In this document: in pieces, positions 11,815-23,815 of the stretch
Numbering within the stretch: the first letter of the stretch is position 1
Layout of the letters: every line of letters begins with the position of its first letter
Assembly (NCBI GenBank): GCA_030340625.1
Contig: JAOPHQ010002865.1
Coordinates: forward strand, 164,001-228,000
Source of the DNA: Merluccius polli
Taxonomy: Eukaryota; Chordata; Actinopteri; Gadiformes; Merlucciidae
Reading direction: 5' to 3'
Length of the DNA stretch: 64,000 nt
Position numbers and translations under genes: made by a program
Notes under the pieces: model-generated
Seen by the model: the letters and a program-made list of their open reading frames with translations, nothing else
What the model was told of the DNA's origin: nothing
Database searches by the model: none

Positions 11815-11994
11815 GTACGACCCCCGGCCCGGATACAGCAGTCTGTGTCTCACACAATAATAAGGAATATAGGAAGCAACAACACTGGCTCACATTTGAC
11901 ATCGCCAGTCAAGCGCTCATAACCGATCGCTGCTATGGATTATCCTGGTGTGTTCGCTATCTCCCTGCCATGCCTGTGTTTGAATGTAATGTCT
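11815..11994 (+). other. Start of last st6galnac3 intron
   Basis: Donor GTACGACC follows the exon. No other feature was seen before the dispersed repeat. Open frames that read through from the exon are artefacts of the donor lying in an open frame. Confidence 0.6.
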
Positions 11995-12489
11995 TCTACA
12001 AGGCAGTGTTTCCCTTTCCATTTTTTTCCAGCAGCAGTGCTGAGGTGTGTGTGATGTGCACTATGTTGATGTGCATGTGCACGGTGCTGATGTGCGTGTG
12101 CACGGTGTTGATGTGCGCAGGTGTGATCACTGATTCCAGTCAGGCTCTGGTGCATTTCAATAGAAATGGTCTCATACATTATGGTATAACAATATAACAT
12201 AATAACAAGAAATAGCATGGGAGACACATTTTTTTGGCATTAATGTTAGCGCAATTACAGTTTTCAGTCTGCAATTTATAGCTGATGCCACCTACAGTAT
12301 CGTCATGCATTTTGCAGAACATCAGGCATCATGCAGAACACTATTTTGCTGTCAGTATTTTTCCACAATATTTCTCCAATGACAGTAATGACAATGTAAC
12401 ATTTGAGGGGGGTGCACCTATGTTTCTAAACAAAAGAAATAGCATTTGAGGCACCCAACATAATTTCTAATTCTAAAATTATATATATA

Positions 12490-12533
<44 letters not shown>

Positions 12534-12615
12534 GCATGGCTGATTGCAGTGGTGCTAGTAATCCAGTGGCGGTGCTGCGCCACTGCTGGATGCATGGAGG
12601 GGAAACACTGGATGG
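11995..12615 (+). repeat. Dispersed repeat family B, copy 3 (most complete)
   Basis: Joins the minisatellite block shared with 3985-4300 to the CAGTATCGTCATGCATTTT and GCATGGCTGATTGCAGT blocks shared with 7985-8370, which shows that the other two copies are parts of one family. A (TA)n tract at 12481-12531 lies inside it. No transposase or reverse transcriptase was seen. Confidence 0.7.
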
Positions 12616-12848
12616 TGAGCTGTCCATTATCCACTGTGTCTGGGAAGGTGTTTGTGAGAGGTGGTGGTGGAACACACTAAATGTATACATTCAGACGTTC
12701 ATTATTAGGATATACATAATATCTGTCTGCATAATGTGCCACCAATCTGAATGAAAATACATAAACTCCATACAAAGATAAATATACAATACAATACATA
12801 AACTGCATACAAAGGCCAAAATGTGTATTATTTAGTCCCTTCAACACA

Positions 12849-12917
<69 letters not shown>
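12849..12917. repeat. (CA)n microsatellite
   Basis: About 34 near-perfect dinucleotide units in the last intron of st6galnac3. Confidence 0.97.
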
Positions 12918-12919
<2 letters not shown>

Positions 12920-13221
12920 TACACACAAACACAAAATGCACAGTGAATACCATTGTGTTTCAAGTGTAGAATAGCCTGCAGGTCCAACCATGGCTGTCAT
13001 GCTATCTTTACTTTCTCCTTTCCCCTCGACTATTTGTATTTATATATATACATATATTTTTTTCTTCTTTCATCTCCGTGCCTCGAGGGTGAGCAGTTAT
13101 TGTCTGGGTGGGAGATGCGGGTGGGTGGTGGTTCATAGGAGACGTGGGCAAATGTTCTGGACGACTTTTCTTCTCTGCCGCTACTCCAAAGTGTGGCAAG
13201 GTGGCACCTCAGTCATAATCA

Positions 13222-13332
13222 ACCTCTCTCCTTCTCTCTCTCTCGCTCGCTCTGTCTCTGTCTCTGTCTGTCTCTGTCTCTTTAGCTATCTCTCCATCTC
13301 TGTCTCTCTCTGTCTCTGACTCTCTATCTGAC
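13222..13332. repeat. (TC)/(TCTG) pyrimidine-rich low-complexity tract
   Basis: Alternating TCTC, TCTG and TCGC units over 110 bp. Translations on both strands are repetitive and meaningless. Confidence 0.85.
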
Positions 13333-13693
13333 TGTTGGAGTGCACCACACCGTAACCCTGGAGCTGCTCCCGGGAATTTGACATCTTGATTCCCCAAGAC
13401 AGAGAGAGAAAGAAAACTCTAAATAAATCAAAACCTAAATCAAAAATCTTCCTCCCATGTTCCACATACACAGCAGGGGGGCAGATCGCTTCAGCTTCAA
13501 ACACATAAAAATAAACGTCACATTAATCAACATTAATCCTTCTGTTTAAGATAAAACCAAAATTCTCTCTTTTCTATCTGATCTTCTTTGTCTCCATCTC
13601 CATCATGCTTGGTTTCCTCCCCTTTGTGCAACAGAGAACCGGATCTCATGTCAACGAACGTTTAACAGTGGACAGTAAAGCATCTTCGAGTTG

Positions 13694-13694
<1 letters not shown>

Positions 13695-13780
<86 letters not shown>

Positions 13781-13800
13781 CGTGCACGCGCGCACGTGTG
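13695..13800. repeat. (TG)n microsatellite, interrupted
   Basis: Two long TG tracts separated by TTCA, passing into CGTGCGTG and CACGCGCGCAC, a strictly alternating purine-pyrimidine stretch. Confidence 0.95.
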
Positions 13801-14152
13801 CATACAAGTGTGTGACCAGCATGGTGGTAGGAGACCAGCAGCAAGCAGTGCAACATAGTTTGTTAACACGGCTTGGCAGGCCTGTGCTACATACCATAGA
13901 GGCAGTGTTGCTCAAGGGCCCCCGGTAGTCGGTGTATTTGAACTGGCAGGCTGCCCAGCGTCTCTTGCTTGTCCCCCGGGACAGCCGTCTGTATCCCCTC
14001 CCGCCCCCCAGACTTATATTATGATTGTAAACATCCAAGAGCTAAATGTACTTTTTATTAGGAGCTCGTTATGCTGAGTGACTCTTTTTATGGTCGCCGC
14101 TCCTTTGATCAGAAGGTTCCAATCCCTAAATTGCTGATTCGTGATATACCAC

Positions 14153-14199
<47 letters not shown>

Positions 14200-14200
<1 letters not shown>

Positions 14201-14893
14201 AGGGCTGTCAATGGATTCAAATATTTAATCCTGATTAATCGCATTAATGGCCTTAGTTTTACATTTTTTATCTGTTCAAAATGTACCGTGAAGGGCATTT
14301 TTCAAGTTTTTAATACTCTTATCAACATGCTAGTGGGCAAAATATGCTTGCTTTATGCAAATGTATGTATATTTCTTTTTGGAAATCAATTAAGAACAAA
14401 AACACAATGTAGTGTGTCAAACTTGTTTCCAGCATTAACACAAAACAACGGACTGAAACAATCCAGGGACCCACACAGGTCAAGTATTTAACAATATGCT
14501 CAAATCACAACTTATGGCAAACTCAAGAAACGATGCATCTCAAAAAACAGACAAAAAGTATAAAGTATAGCCTAACTGCAGTATCCAAGAGTCCTATTTC
14601 TGTAATTTTATTTCTTATACACTTTTTCCACTGTTTCCTGCTCACTTTATTAACTAATTTCTATGACGCATTAATGCAGATACTGGCTTTTTAGACGGGC
14701 ATGACGCCTGCTAGACATTCATTTTCAACATTCATTTTTGCACCTTGTTTTCGGATTGCTAGTTGCCATCCGTCTCGCATTGAAAATAAATGTCTAGCAG
14801 CTGCGCATCGCACCCGTCTAAAAAGGCCAGTACCTTTAATTAATCGTTAAAGCGTCAAAAAAAAAATATTATCGTGTTTATCAACCAGCTCTA
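14200..14893. mobile_element. hAT-type MITE (TAGGGCTGTCAA family) in a (TA)n tract
   Basis: Begins TAGGGCTGTCAATGGATT with GATTAATCGCATTAATG, a well-known teleost non-autonomous repeat start, and ends with the decayed inverse CAACCAGCTCTA. Flanks ATATATGT and ATATATAG are nearly identical 8-mers, but the surrounding (TA)n (14160-14197) weakens that as evidence. A second MITE is nested at 14683-14830. Confidence 0.65.
14683..14830. mobile_element. Nested 148 bp MITE with TA target duplication
   Basis: Left CTGGCTTTTTAGACGGGCAT and right CCCGTCTAAAAAGGCCAG are inverted repeats. The similarity extends inward through CTAGACATTCATTTTCAA and TTGAAAATAAATGTCTAG, so the element is nearly one hairpin. 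TA lies immediately outside both ends, as in Tc1/mariner insertions. Confidence 0.8.
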
Positions 14894-14902
14894 ATATATA
14901 GG

Positions 14903-15158
14903 TTCTTAGCCCCTGCGTCGTGCATTATTTTTCAATACATGCACACCTAGGAGTGGATTATCCCACTTATACCATGGCCACTTACGAATCAATAAAAATA
15001 TAAGGGTGTTGATTCATATTTTGGGGTAAGTCTGTCTCAAAAGTACAACTTATAGCTCGCACCTGTGTGCCTGTAAACAAACAGCAAATGACCGGAGAAA
15101 TATATGGGTCTGACTAATGCCTAATGTCAGTTAACATGAGACTCATATGGAATGCGGA
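14903..15158. repeat. Possible inverted partner of 15530-15602
   Basis: CGTGCATTATTTTTCAAT with ATGCACACC here resembles the reverse complement of the sequence at 15530-15560 (GTGCAT, TCGAAAAATAATGCACACC). The two may be ends of a degraded DNA element enclosing the 52 bp array. Exact ends and target duplication were not resolved. Confidence 0.35.
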
Positions 15159-15418
15159 CGTTACATTATTACTCCAGTAAATAGAGACGACCTTAGTAAC
15201 GACATGGCAACGTTACCTTATTACTCCAGTAAATAGAGACGATCTTAGTAACGACATGGCAACGTTACCTTATTACTCCAGTAAATAGAGACGATCTTAG
15301 TAACGACATGGCAACGTTACCTTATTACTCCAGTAAATAGAGACGATCTTAGTAACGACATGGCAACGTTACCTTATTACTCCAGTAAATAGAGACGATC
15401 TTAGTAACGACATGGCAA
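15159..15418 (+). repeat. Tandem array, 5 x 52 bp
   Basis: Five head-to-tail units, each starting CGTTACCTTATTACTCCAGT and ending GTAACGACATGGCAA, spaced exactly 52 bp apart (15159, 15211, 15263, 15315, 15367). The first unit differs by two substitutions; the others are essentially identical, so expansion was recent. Confidence 0.95.
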
Positions 15419-15600
15419 CGGGGAAGCTTTCTAAACGTAGTCCCATCCGAGTCCGGTCAAAGTTGACAGTTGTTAATGTTTTGTTTAGCGCATTCATTTT
15501 TAGACCGGTGATAAGGCTGCTTGCGTCCTGGCCGTGCATGTTATCGAAAAATAATGCACACCTCCCCAGCCAATCAGAATCGAGTATTCACCCAGGCCAT

Positions 15601-16004
<404 letters not shown>

Positions 16005-16195
16005 TCTATTTCACATATTCTATACACTATTTCATGTGCACTAATTACACTGTGCCATTGTAAAGCATATTTTCTTTGTTTTCTTCTTTTTCTTGTGTGG
16101 AGAATAATTCTTATAATTCTAGATTTGATTCTTATTCTCTGTCTCTCTTTTTCTCTCTCCTTCCCTCTCCCCCCTCACTCTCTCTCTCTCTGCAG

Positions 16196-16385
16196 GAGTG
16201 AGGGCTACAGGAAGGTGCCCTACCACTACTACGAGGCGGGCAGCAGGGACGAGTGTGCCGAGTACGTCCTCCATGAGAGTGCGCCGTACGGCGGCCACCG
16301 CTTCATCACAGAGAAGGCCGTGTTCGCCAAGTGGGCCAAGACGCACGCCATCAAGTTCTTCAATCCCTCCTGGCAGCTGTCGTGA
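16196..16385 (+). CDS. st6galnac3: st6galnac3, last coding exon (motifs III and VS)
   Basis: The exon follows a long pyrimidine tract and CTCTGCAG acceptor. It completes a split arginine codon, encodes 62 residues and ends with TGA at 16383. It reads SEGYRKVPYHYYEAG and later GGHRFITEKAVFAKWAKTH, ending NPSWQLS. VPYHYY is sialylmotif III. HRFITE is motif VS (HxxxxE), whose histidine is the catalytic base in GT29 enzymes. The pattern SEGYRKVPYHYY, APYGGHRFITEK and a terminal NxSWxLS is characteristic of ST6GALNAC3. One residue more than the mammalian spacing appears to be present (EAGSRDEC instead of EQGRDEC, from memory). All key residues are intact, so the gene is probably functional. The frame is continuous with the exon at 11707-11814. 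Confidence 0.95.
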
Positions 16386-16730
16386 CCCTGGTGGTGGGAA
16401 CCCCCCACCCCCACCCCACCCCCCACTCAGCCGCCCACCTCCACCGTGACCCAGAGACTGGCCTGGTATTCTAGCCCCCCGTAACACACATCCCCCGTCT
16501 GCACAAGTAACATCACACCCCCCACCACCTCCCACCAAAAGAAAAAGGGTTGATTCAACATATCCATTCATTGACCTTTTGAAGACCTACGTTTTGGCAC
16601 GTTTAGGAAACACTATACTCTCTGATGGTCCTAAAGGAGACAGACAGTACTTGAGTTGACTTCAGCTTCAGCGAGTGCTGTGGAAGGATTATGATATATT
16701 TAATAAACTGTGATGAGCAATTCTGACCAT
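16386..16730 (+). other. st6galnac3: st6galnac3 3' UTR start with candidate poly(A) signal
   Basis: C-rich sequence (CCCCCCACCCCCA type) follows the stop codon. The first canonical AATAAA after the stop is at 16702-16707, about 320 bp downstream. Longer 3' UTRs that use later signals cannot be excluded. Confidence 0.55.
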
Positions 16731-19700
16731 TCGCTGCTCTGAGAGCATTACAGAATGGACAGGGGCAAACTCACACAGCGACAGGAACCACCATACACAA
16801 AACAACGTCAACAACAAAAATTCTCAACTCTTTACAAACTTTTATGGGAGGAAAGAAAAGTTTGATCACCAGCTGGAAAAACCTTGACTTCTGACATTCG
16901 ACGAGCTCTCCTCCTCCTATCGTCTATCAGCCGTCTAGTAATGAATGTAGAATATGTATTGTTCAGACTTCATCTTCTACAGGAGGAGAGCACCAGAGGC
17001 CGCAGCTCTGTCCTAAATAAGGTCATTTGAAAAGCAAAGGAAGCGAGCAACAGAATTAATGTTTATATAATGAGCCTTTCAAAGTCCTCATTTAAATGGG
17101 GTTTTTTTTGGTCAGACGCAGGAATTGGCTTTGCTTCCAAATTTCCAGATTTGTTGTTATTCTACGCTTGTACTGGAGACTAATGCCGGATCGTGTGTTT
17201 GTGAAAATGTGTTGTTACGATCCGGGGAGGGGGGATTATCAAGGGCTCGGAAGTACACAGGTTTCAGGAGGAATTTATGTGTGGTATATATATATATATA
17301 TATATATATTATAACCCAACATTGATTCGACATCTTATCATCTGACAATTAGACATTCTCATTATTTTGTACACCAAGATCATGCCCCGCCACAAAAACA
17401 AAACATTTTGACCAAAGAGCTTTGTCCAGAGCAAAACAAAAAAAGAGAAACATTATTAAGATACGATTAAACATTAAAGATAAATGATCAGCAAGTCCTA
17501 TCATAACAAGGGCACCATTGCGTTTGCCATACTAATAGAAGGGACAAGAAAGCAATGGGGTTTGCAATGATGAAAGCCTCAGTATTGTGAGGCTCGGAAG
17601 TCAACTGGGAACATTTCCACAGCCATCTCACCCTCTGGTATGTACTGGGCAATGTCAACTCAACACCTTTTTGTTTCCTTTCTTTCTTTTGCTGCAAAAT
17701 TGTATGATTGCAACATTGGCTTAATGTGCAGGACAACTCGCCGCTAGATCGTTGAAGTGCATGTAACACCAGTGCCTCGGTCACCTTTAAAAAAAAAAAA
17801 TGTTTACATTGCTATTTAGAGTTACAATTTGTAGTTATTGTATTTGCAGCTGATGTGATAAGCAGCTTAGGACAAAGAAATCCTTCGAAAAAAGTCCTCA
17901 GAATTCACAGGTGTCCCTCAAAGTGAATTCACAGGTGTCAATTTCTAAAATAATATTTGACTAATATCCTAGCATCCCATGACACTAGCTGAAATAATAT
18001 TCCTTAAGCTCAAATCGCGTGCCGTTGTTTGACAATGTGCTTGTGGCAGCGTAGAGAGCAATGTGCAATTATCAATTCTGTCCTCGTGGATGGAGTTAAG
18101 TCATCGCTGACCCCATGCTGGGGGAGATTTATGTGTGCAGTGGAACCGTTTGAAGCTAATTGCATTCTATTATCATTTGTGCCTGCAACACACTCGCAGC
18201 TCATTGTGCATACTAGCGGGAGAATGATGCACTCCAACACCCATTCTCTGTCCTTCATATGTGTGCCTCTGTAGAGAATATCGCTTGGTGTGTGTCTGTG
18301 AGCATGTAAGTGCTTTACCATTTGTCTTTGTATATGTGTCATGTCGTGTGTGTGTTTAATGCTTCGGTCTCTTCACCTGAATGGAACGCAGCCGCCACTG
18401 TCAACACAAATGATCCTTGAAGTGCTATAGTGATGCTTGAGCAATCGATCGTCGCCAGCAATCAGTTGCTGCAGCGCTTGAGGTCAGAGCTACATGTATA
18501 TGTTGTGGACATGTCCTTAAGTGAATCGTTTGCTCTGACAAACTTTGAGCAATTTCCAATTAAATGTTTTTCATAAGTGTGTAGTGTAGGTCGTCGCCAT
18601 GAATCTTATCCCTGTAGTTGATCAACAACAAAAGGCGTATGCCAAAATCCCTGCCGGTCACATTGAAGGAGGGTAAACTTAATGATTTCATGGTATTAGT
18701 TTTTTCTGGTGGGTGGTGCTATGCGATGATATGGGCCAAAATATGAACATAAAAATAGATCCATTGCATCTATTCAGAGTATACTTCACTGGTGCCTACT
18801 ACGACTTTAAGCAACTTTCGTAACTTTTAGCTAGAGTAGTGTCAAATTAACTCACGCTTGGCTGATGTAGAAAAGGGAGAATACAAGATGTCTGTAGCAT
18901 TTATGAACAATTCACATGGGGCAAGATATACGTTTACATTTCAGATACAGGTTTTACGAAGCAAAAGGGTTCTGTATGCCACAGGCCTGCGTGACCCTGG
19001 GGCTCCATTGAAAATGCAGCATTGTGTGACCATCAGCGTCACCTCAAGTTAACCTACCATTATTTGTCCTCCACAGGGTGCTTCGCAAAACGTTTTAAGT
19101 GGTGAGTTGACACTAGCGTTTGCAATCGAGATTTGAAGCTTGCAATTTTTTAGTTTGGATGGTTGCGTCTGGTGGCTGTTAAACCACCTTACATTGTTTA
19201 TTATGGCAGCGCTTTCCCAGCCGAATGTAAACGCTGAAAGAACACTCATTAGACGCGACGATGGATGAATAGTATCTGTATACTTATTAGAACAGTATCT
19301 GTATCCTTATTAACTTTGTCCATAACCTGTAGGTAGGTTATCCCTGGCGACTTACTGCCAACTTACTCTTATTAAACGTGCATGGCTGGTTGAGCAACAT
19401 CAGTACGAGACTCAAACACCACAAGAGAACACCAAGAAAAGGCTCCATGCAATGGATCCAGTAAAATGCTCCATAGGAGGGAAGAAAATAGAGAAAACGG
19501 CTTTCTCGCAGTAAATGTTGATTTGCACAGGATTGCTATTAGCTGGGGGATATTCTTATAGACCATTTTATAAGAGGTTAAAGACATCGTGGTAATCTTG
19601 GCACAAGGACGCCCGGTCCATAAAAAGACGAATGGTAGGCCTACAGACATGATTGATTCAGACAGGACTTAAATCACAAAGATGCACAGGTAATAACTAC

Positions 19701-22700
19701 AATACCCCAGTGTCTGAAACCAATCCTGTCCGAATAGGGCTTACGAAGGCGAAAAAGAAATCGGTACCGTATATACATTCTGATAGGGGTGTACTGGGTA
19801 CCTGAATGTAGGCTCTGCCCCATTTCCATTCATTCTAATAGGACTCGCTATAAATCAAAACCGACACGGCCTGCTATTGTGTCTGCTCTTCAGTTAGCGG
19901 TTATGTCCCCTGACCAAAAGTTCCACAAAAGGAGGAAGAGACAAGTGTGCATCCTGCAGACCCTCCGATTTCGACTTTATGATGCAATGGCTGACTCAAC
20001 TAATGTAACATCCTTCCGCATTTCAAACCTCAGCCTTCTCTTTCCTTCTCCCCTGCACAACCGCGATTGTTCCCATTTGCATGTTCTTTGCTCATTCATT
20101 ATGTCTAGTGCTGTTTTCCTGTGGTCTGTTTTGAGTCTATAATCCCTAGGCTGTCTTCACAACAGGAACAGCAAAAGGCTGACATTTCATTTGTTTCATT
20201 TGTGTGCTGTGCAGCACAATCTCAGATCTTTGAGGGTGATTCAGAGTAGGCTTATGAGAGGAAGAGTATAATATATGTGTATAATATGAAATGGTTCCAT
20301 ATAGATATGCGGTGGGAATTGCGGAAGTGTCCTTGAAGCAAGTCGGGGGTGGCAGGCAAACAAAGGGAACACCAAACGCTGTATTTTTAAAGGGTTGAAA
20401 ATGTTTGCCTTTATGCTCTCTATGGACAGCAAGAGAAGACTGAGGATATAGGTCATCGGTTAAGATCGCAGGTCATAACGAGTTGTATGTTGTTGTTGGG
20501 TTTTTTTGCTGTTCCAATCGGGCATACAGTCCCAGATGAGTGGATACCGAAGCTATAATTCGCTGTAGCATGCATTGTATATGACTAATATACATCTTTT
20601 ATACATTTCTACTCAGCCTGTGATTGTGCAATCATGTGGAAGCTGTGCTCTACTTTGTGTGTGTGCTGCGTTCAGGATGAAGGAGGCTCCAGCTGATATG
20701 TTGATTTAAACCCAACCAGGGTGGGAACCTTTCAAAATATCTTTCTCTCTATTAGAATCCCGTGGAATGAAAAGGTCAAACGTTTACCCTGCTGGCAAAT
20801 GTATTTATACCCTGTCCGGTATAACAGCCCTGGGTCTTCTGCACACATGACAGTCAAACAGCCAGTCGTGGATCGTAATCCCCCCCCCCCCCCCCCCCCC
20901 CCCCCAAAAGGAAGCAGAGCTGGTTTATGCTATATGTATGCCAATTGCAAAATAGTAGCAATGCTTGTGCAAAAAGCAAAGACAATGGCACCAAAGGGAT
21001 TTCTATAATCACAGGGATAATTTGGTCTATTTGGTCTCCCCTGTCTACTATGAAGATAAAGAGGGACATGTTGAGGTCACCAAAACGAACCACAATTGTG
21101 ATTAGAAGAGTCGGTGTGTCATACCAATATTAAGAAACTGAACTGAGATGGTTTTCAATGTAAAGATAAATAGATTTAGCCTCGGATTGTTTCATGTTGT
21201 GCAGAGGCAAGGGAGTTGTGGAAGGGGCTTTTATTTTGTTTTTCTTTCGTATCCTGCAATTTCTTCAGTATCCTTCATGTAGCATTTTACTAATTTCCAA
21301 AAAAACACCCCTGCTCAGGTGTTTGCTTTTGTTGGGGAAAAAAAAGTATGACCTTTATTTATATTTTTTATTGTTGTTTGTAAAGCACTTTCCTTTATCA
21401 TTCTGGCTTCAAGTGTCCTTGTCAAGCATGTTTGTATTGTGGAATTGTGGCTCACCTTGGCCATGTTGGCCATGAGGTTAGAAAGTATAATGATACTGAT
21501 GTTGGTGTCAGCACACGTATGTTCCCCCCAAACTCACACTCAACACGAACAAAAGACAAACCTAAAGAGCATTCTGCATGGGTCCCCATACAGGTTGTGC
21601 TCAAAGCATGGAATAAATACACTGTGTTAAGAAATGTCGTGTTGTTCTGTTCCCTTGTGTGCTGTTGACTGTAAGCATAGATACAATACATTTTCTTGTG
21701 AGTTTTGTTTCCCCCATCTTAGTCCCGAACATGGTTCATATGTAATTTGGATTTTTTTCCCTTACTTTTGTTGATATTGTCTATGTGGGTAGATTAAAGT
21801 AAATGTCAACTCCAACCTGAATGAACCGCATCACCGCTACACACGTGTTGAACACAGTAAATGCAACCTATTAGCATTCTGAATAAATTCCCCACTGCTC
21901 AACAGTCCAAATAAACTGTTTCTCAAATGGTAAACGACGGCTTCTGGTATGATCAGCCCTCCATGCTAGCTATCAGTGCTCAACCTTTGACCTGCGTTGG
22001 CTAATCCACCCTCCAACATGGGAAAATGAGCATTTCCTAGTGTTTACATTTAGAGGTGTGAATTAAGATTAAATACATTGACCAGTTTAGCTTTTCTTTT
22101 AATGGTATTTTTAAGCCAACATCTCTCGTCTTGATGTACTTTTTTCCTTTAATGCTTAGTATAAAATAGTATTCAATGACCCATTGGACCCACTGTACTG
22201 CCTATTGTGACCAGTGGCATTTAGGTTCATAGTCGCAAGGACTCTGTGATCAGACTCTTGAGAACGTTTGACAGTTGTGCTGACGTGTGAATTGGTTGGT
22301 TTATGAATATAGCCTGAGCGCAGCTGACCTTTAATATCAGCGATATTATCTTTGAAAGGGAGATTTATCATATAGGTTGAGGGTGATGGAGAAGGGATGT
22401 GCTGACCTCAGGCAGTTCCGGGAGTGTTGAGGTGGAGGTTTTGTATTTTGATGTAACCGCGGCATACTTACAAGGGTATGAAATAGCAGTGCTCTCATGG
22501 TTCATGGCATTTTTATAGGTCGCGCAGTAATGAATAAAGTACGAAGAGAGAAAATTAAAGGCGGGCTCTTCCCCAGGTCTTGTGTCCTGCTAATGTGGGC
22601 TCTTTGGTTTTTTTGTTTTTGTTTCTGCACCAATTCATGTTTACATGTCATGAGTTAAATACGGCATGTTTACATGTCATGAATTGACATGCAACATGTG

Positions 22701-23235
22701 AAATGACATTGGATTGGGTTTGGATTAGATTGTATCCTGTGTTGTTAAATGCTGGTAAAAAAATAAAGAAAGATTAAGTGCATTATCAACCGACAAGCAC
22801 TTTCCTAGAGGATATTGCAGCTTTTTATTATTTTATTGCCACTTTCTTGGGGCATTTTTATCACATTTAACACTTAAAGGAGGGTGAAAGGCTGTTGTAA
22901 AGATTGGATTAGGCTGATAGCATTTCCTACAAGTCCTCTCAATTATTTTAAATGTTTGTCTGAGGTATCGGCGCCTGAAAACGGTTTGAGGAGAGGAGAC
23001 ACCTGAAAACGTCTACCGAAACGGTTCGAGGAGAACAGATTTCATTACAATGGCAGTGGAGTCCCATCATGGCTTATTCAATAACGGGCAGTCTGCCCAC
23101 AGAGCACCGCACACAACACAATCATGTGTTTCCTTGAAACTCAAGGCAGATGTATCCTAGCCGACGTCAGGAGAGCATACACAGCCGTAAACCATGTGGT
23201 AGCAGGGCGGCTGTGGAATATCATCATGTTCTTAA
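16731..23235. other. Gene-free intergenic DNA
   Basis: About 6.5 kb, mostly non-repetitive, with no exon I can support. It holds a short (TA)n at 17284-17310 and a 26-base poly-C at 20880-20905. The frame at 19789-20142 (117 codons) has no recognisable domain. Part of it may be an extended st6galnac3 3' UTR or contain conserved non-coding DNA, which cannot be judged without alignment. Confidence 0.5.
20880..20905. repeat. Poly-C tract
   Basis: Twenty-six consecutive C residues. Confidence 0.95.
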
Positions 23236-23470
23236 AGGTGCTGTAGGTAAGATTTAAGAAAAGGCATAGCCATCCGTCAGCTATTAGCGCGGTGAGAACA
23301 TGTTTTTTGAGTGGCCTGTGCCTGCCTCTGTCTGCCTTAATCGGGGCATCTCTGCCCTGATTGATTGTGTGAATGCAACAATTCTCAATGGTGGAGAATG
23401 TTTTTGTGGTCTAGTTTAAAAAATCTCGCTCTCTTCTGCTCTTTTCTGCTCTCTTTGCATCTCCCAAATT
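23236..23470. repeat. Second copy of the 9042-9451 MITE
   Basis: AAGGTGCTGTAGGTAAGATT here matches the terminal repeat of the 9042 element. GCATCTCTGCCCTGATTGA, GTGTGAATGCAACA and TTCTCAATGGTGGA match its interior (9262-9340). The right inverted repeat is decayed. Confidence 0.65.
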
Positions 23471-23481
23471 TAATTAACCTT

Positions 23482-23580
23482 TAATCAGAATCAGAATGAG
23501 ATTTAATGCCAGATAAGTTTTCACTTACAAGGAATTTGCCTTGGTGTGGAAGGTGCATACAATAAACAGGGACTATCAGG
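23482..23580 (-). mobile_element. LINE 3'-tail fragment, reversed
   Basis: AATCAGAATCAGAATGAGAT followed by ACAAGGAATTTGCCTTGGTG resembles a 3' untranslated tail common among teleost CR1/Rex-like LINEs, recognised from memory. No coding sequence accompanies it. Confidence 0.45.
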
Positions 23581-23649
23581 AACACAAATATAATGGCCAT
23601 GTTTTCATGAACACCAGTGACAGCGCCGGAGACAGAATATTCTAGTAAT

Positions 23650-23815
23650 GGCAAAAGATGTTGTACTCCCAAGGCAAAAGGTTCTGGGTTTGATCCCCAA
23701 TGTCCCTACCCAGACCACCTGCCAGCATCTTTGAGATGGATGCCCTCACCTCCTCTGCTTTACCATGATCTGTATTCACTATAGAAGTCGCTTTGAATAT
23801 AAGCGTCTCCAAAAT
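23650..23815 (+). mobile_element. tRNA-derived SINE
   Basis: GGTTCTGGGTTTGATCCCCA resembles an RNA polymerase III box B. The copy ends GAAGTCGCTTTGAATATAAG followed by CGTCTCC, the near-match of the AAGTCGCTTTGGATAAAAGC tail shared by many fish SINEs. Box A is degraded and no target duplication was resolved. Confidence 0.6.

Noticed and set aside
15159..15418. CRISPR-like array
   Set aside because: Units are contiguous 52 bp direct repeats without unique spacers, in a vertebrate intron.
16119..16571. 150-codon minus frame
   Set aside because: Antisense shadow of the last st6galnac3 exon and its C-rich 3' UTR; glycine-rich by composition.
19789..20142. 117-codon + frame in intergenic DNA
   Set aside because: No family resemblance and no exon signals; length is compatible with chance.
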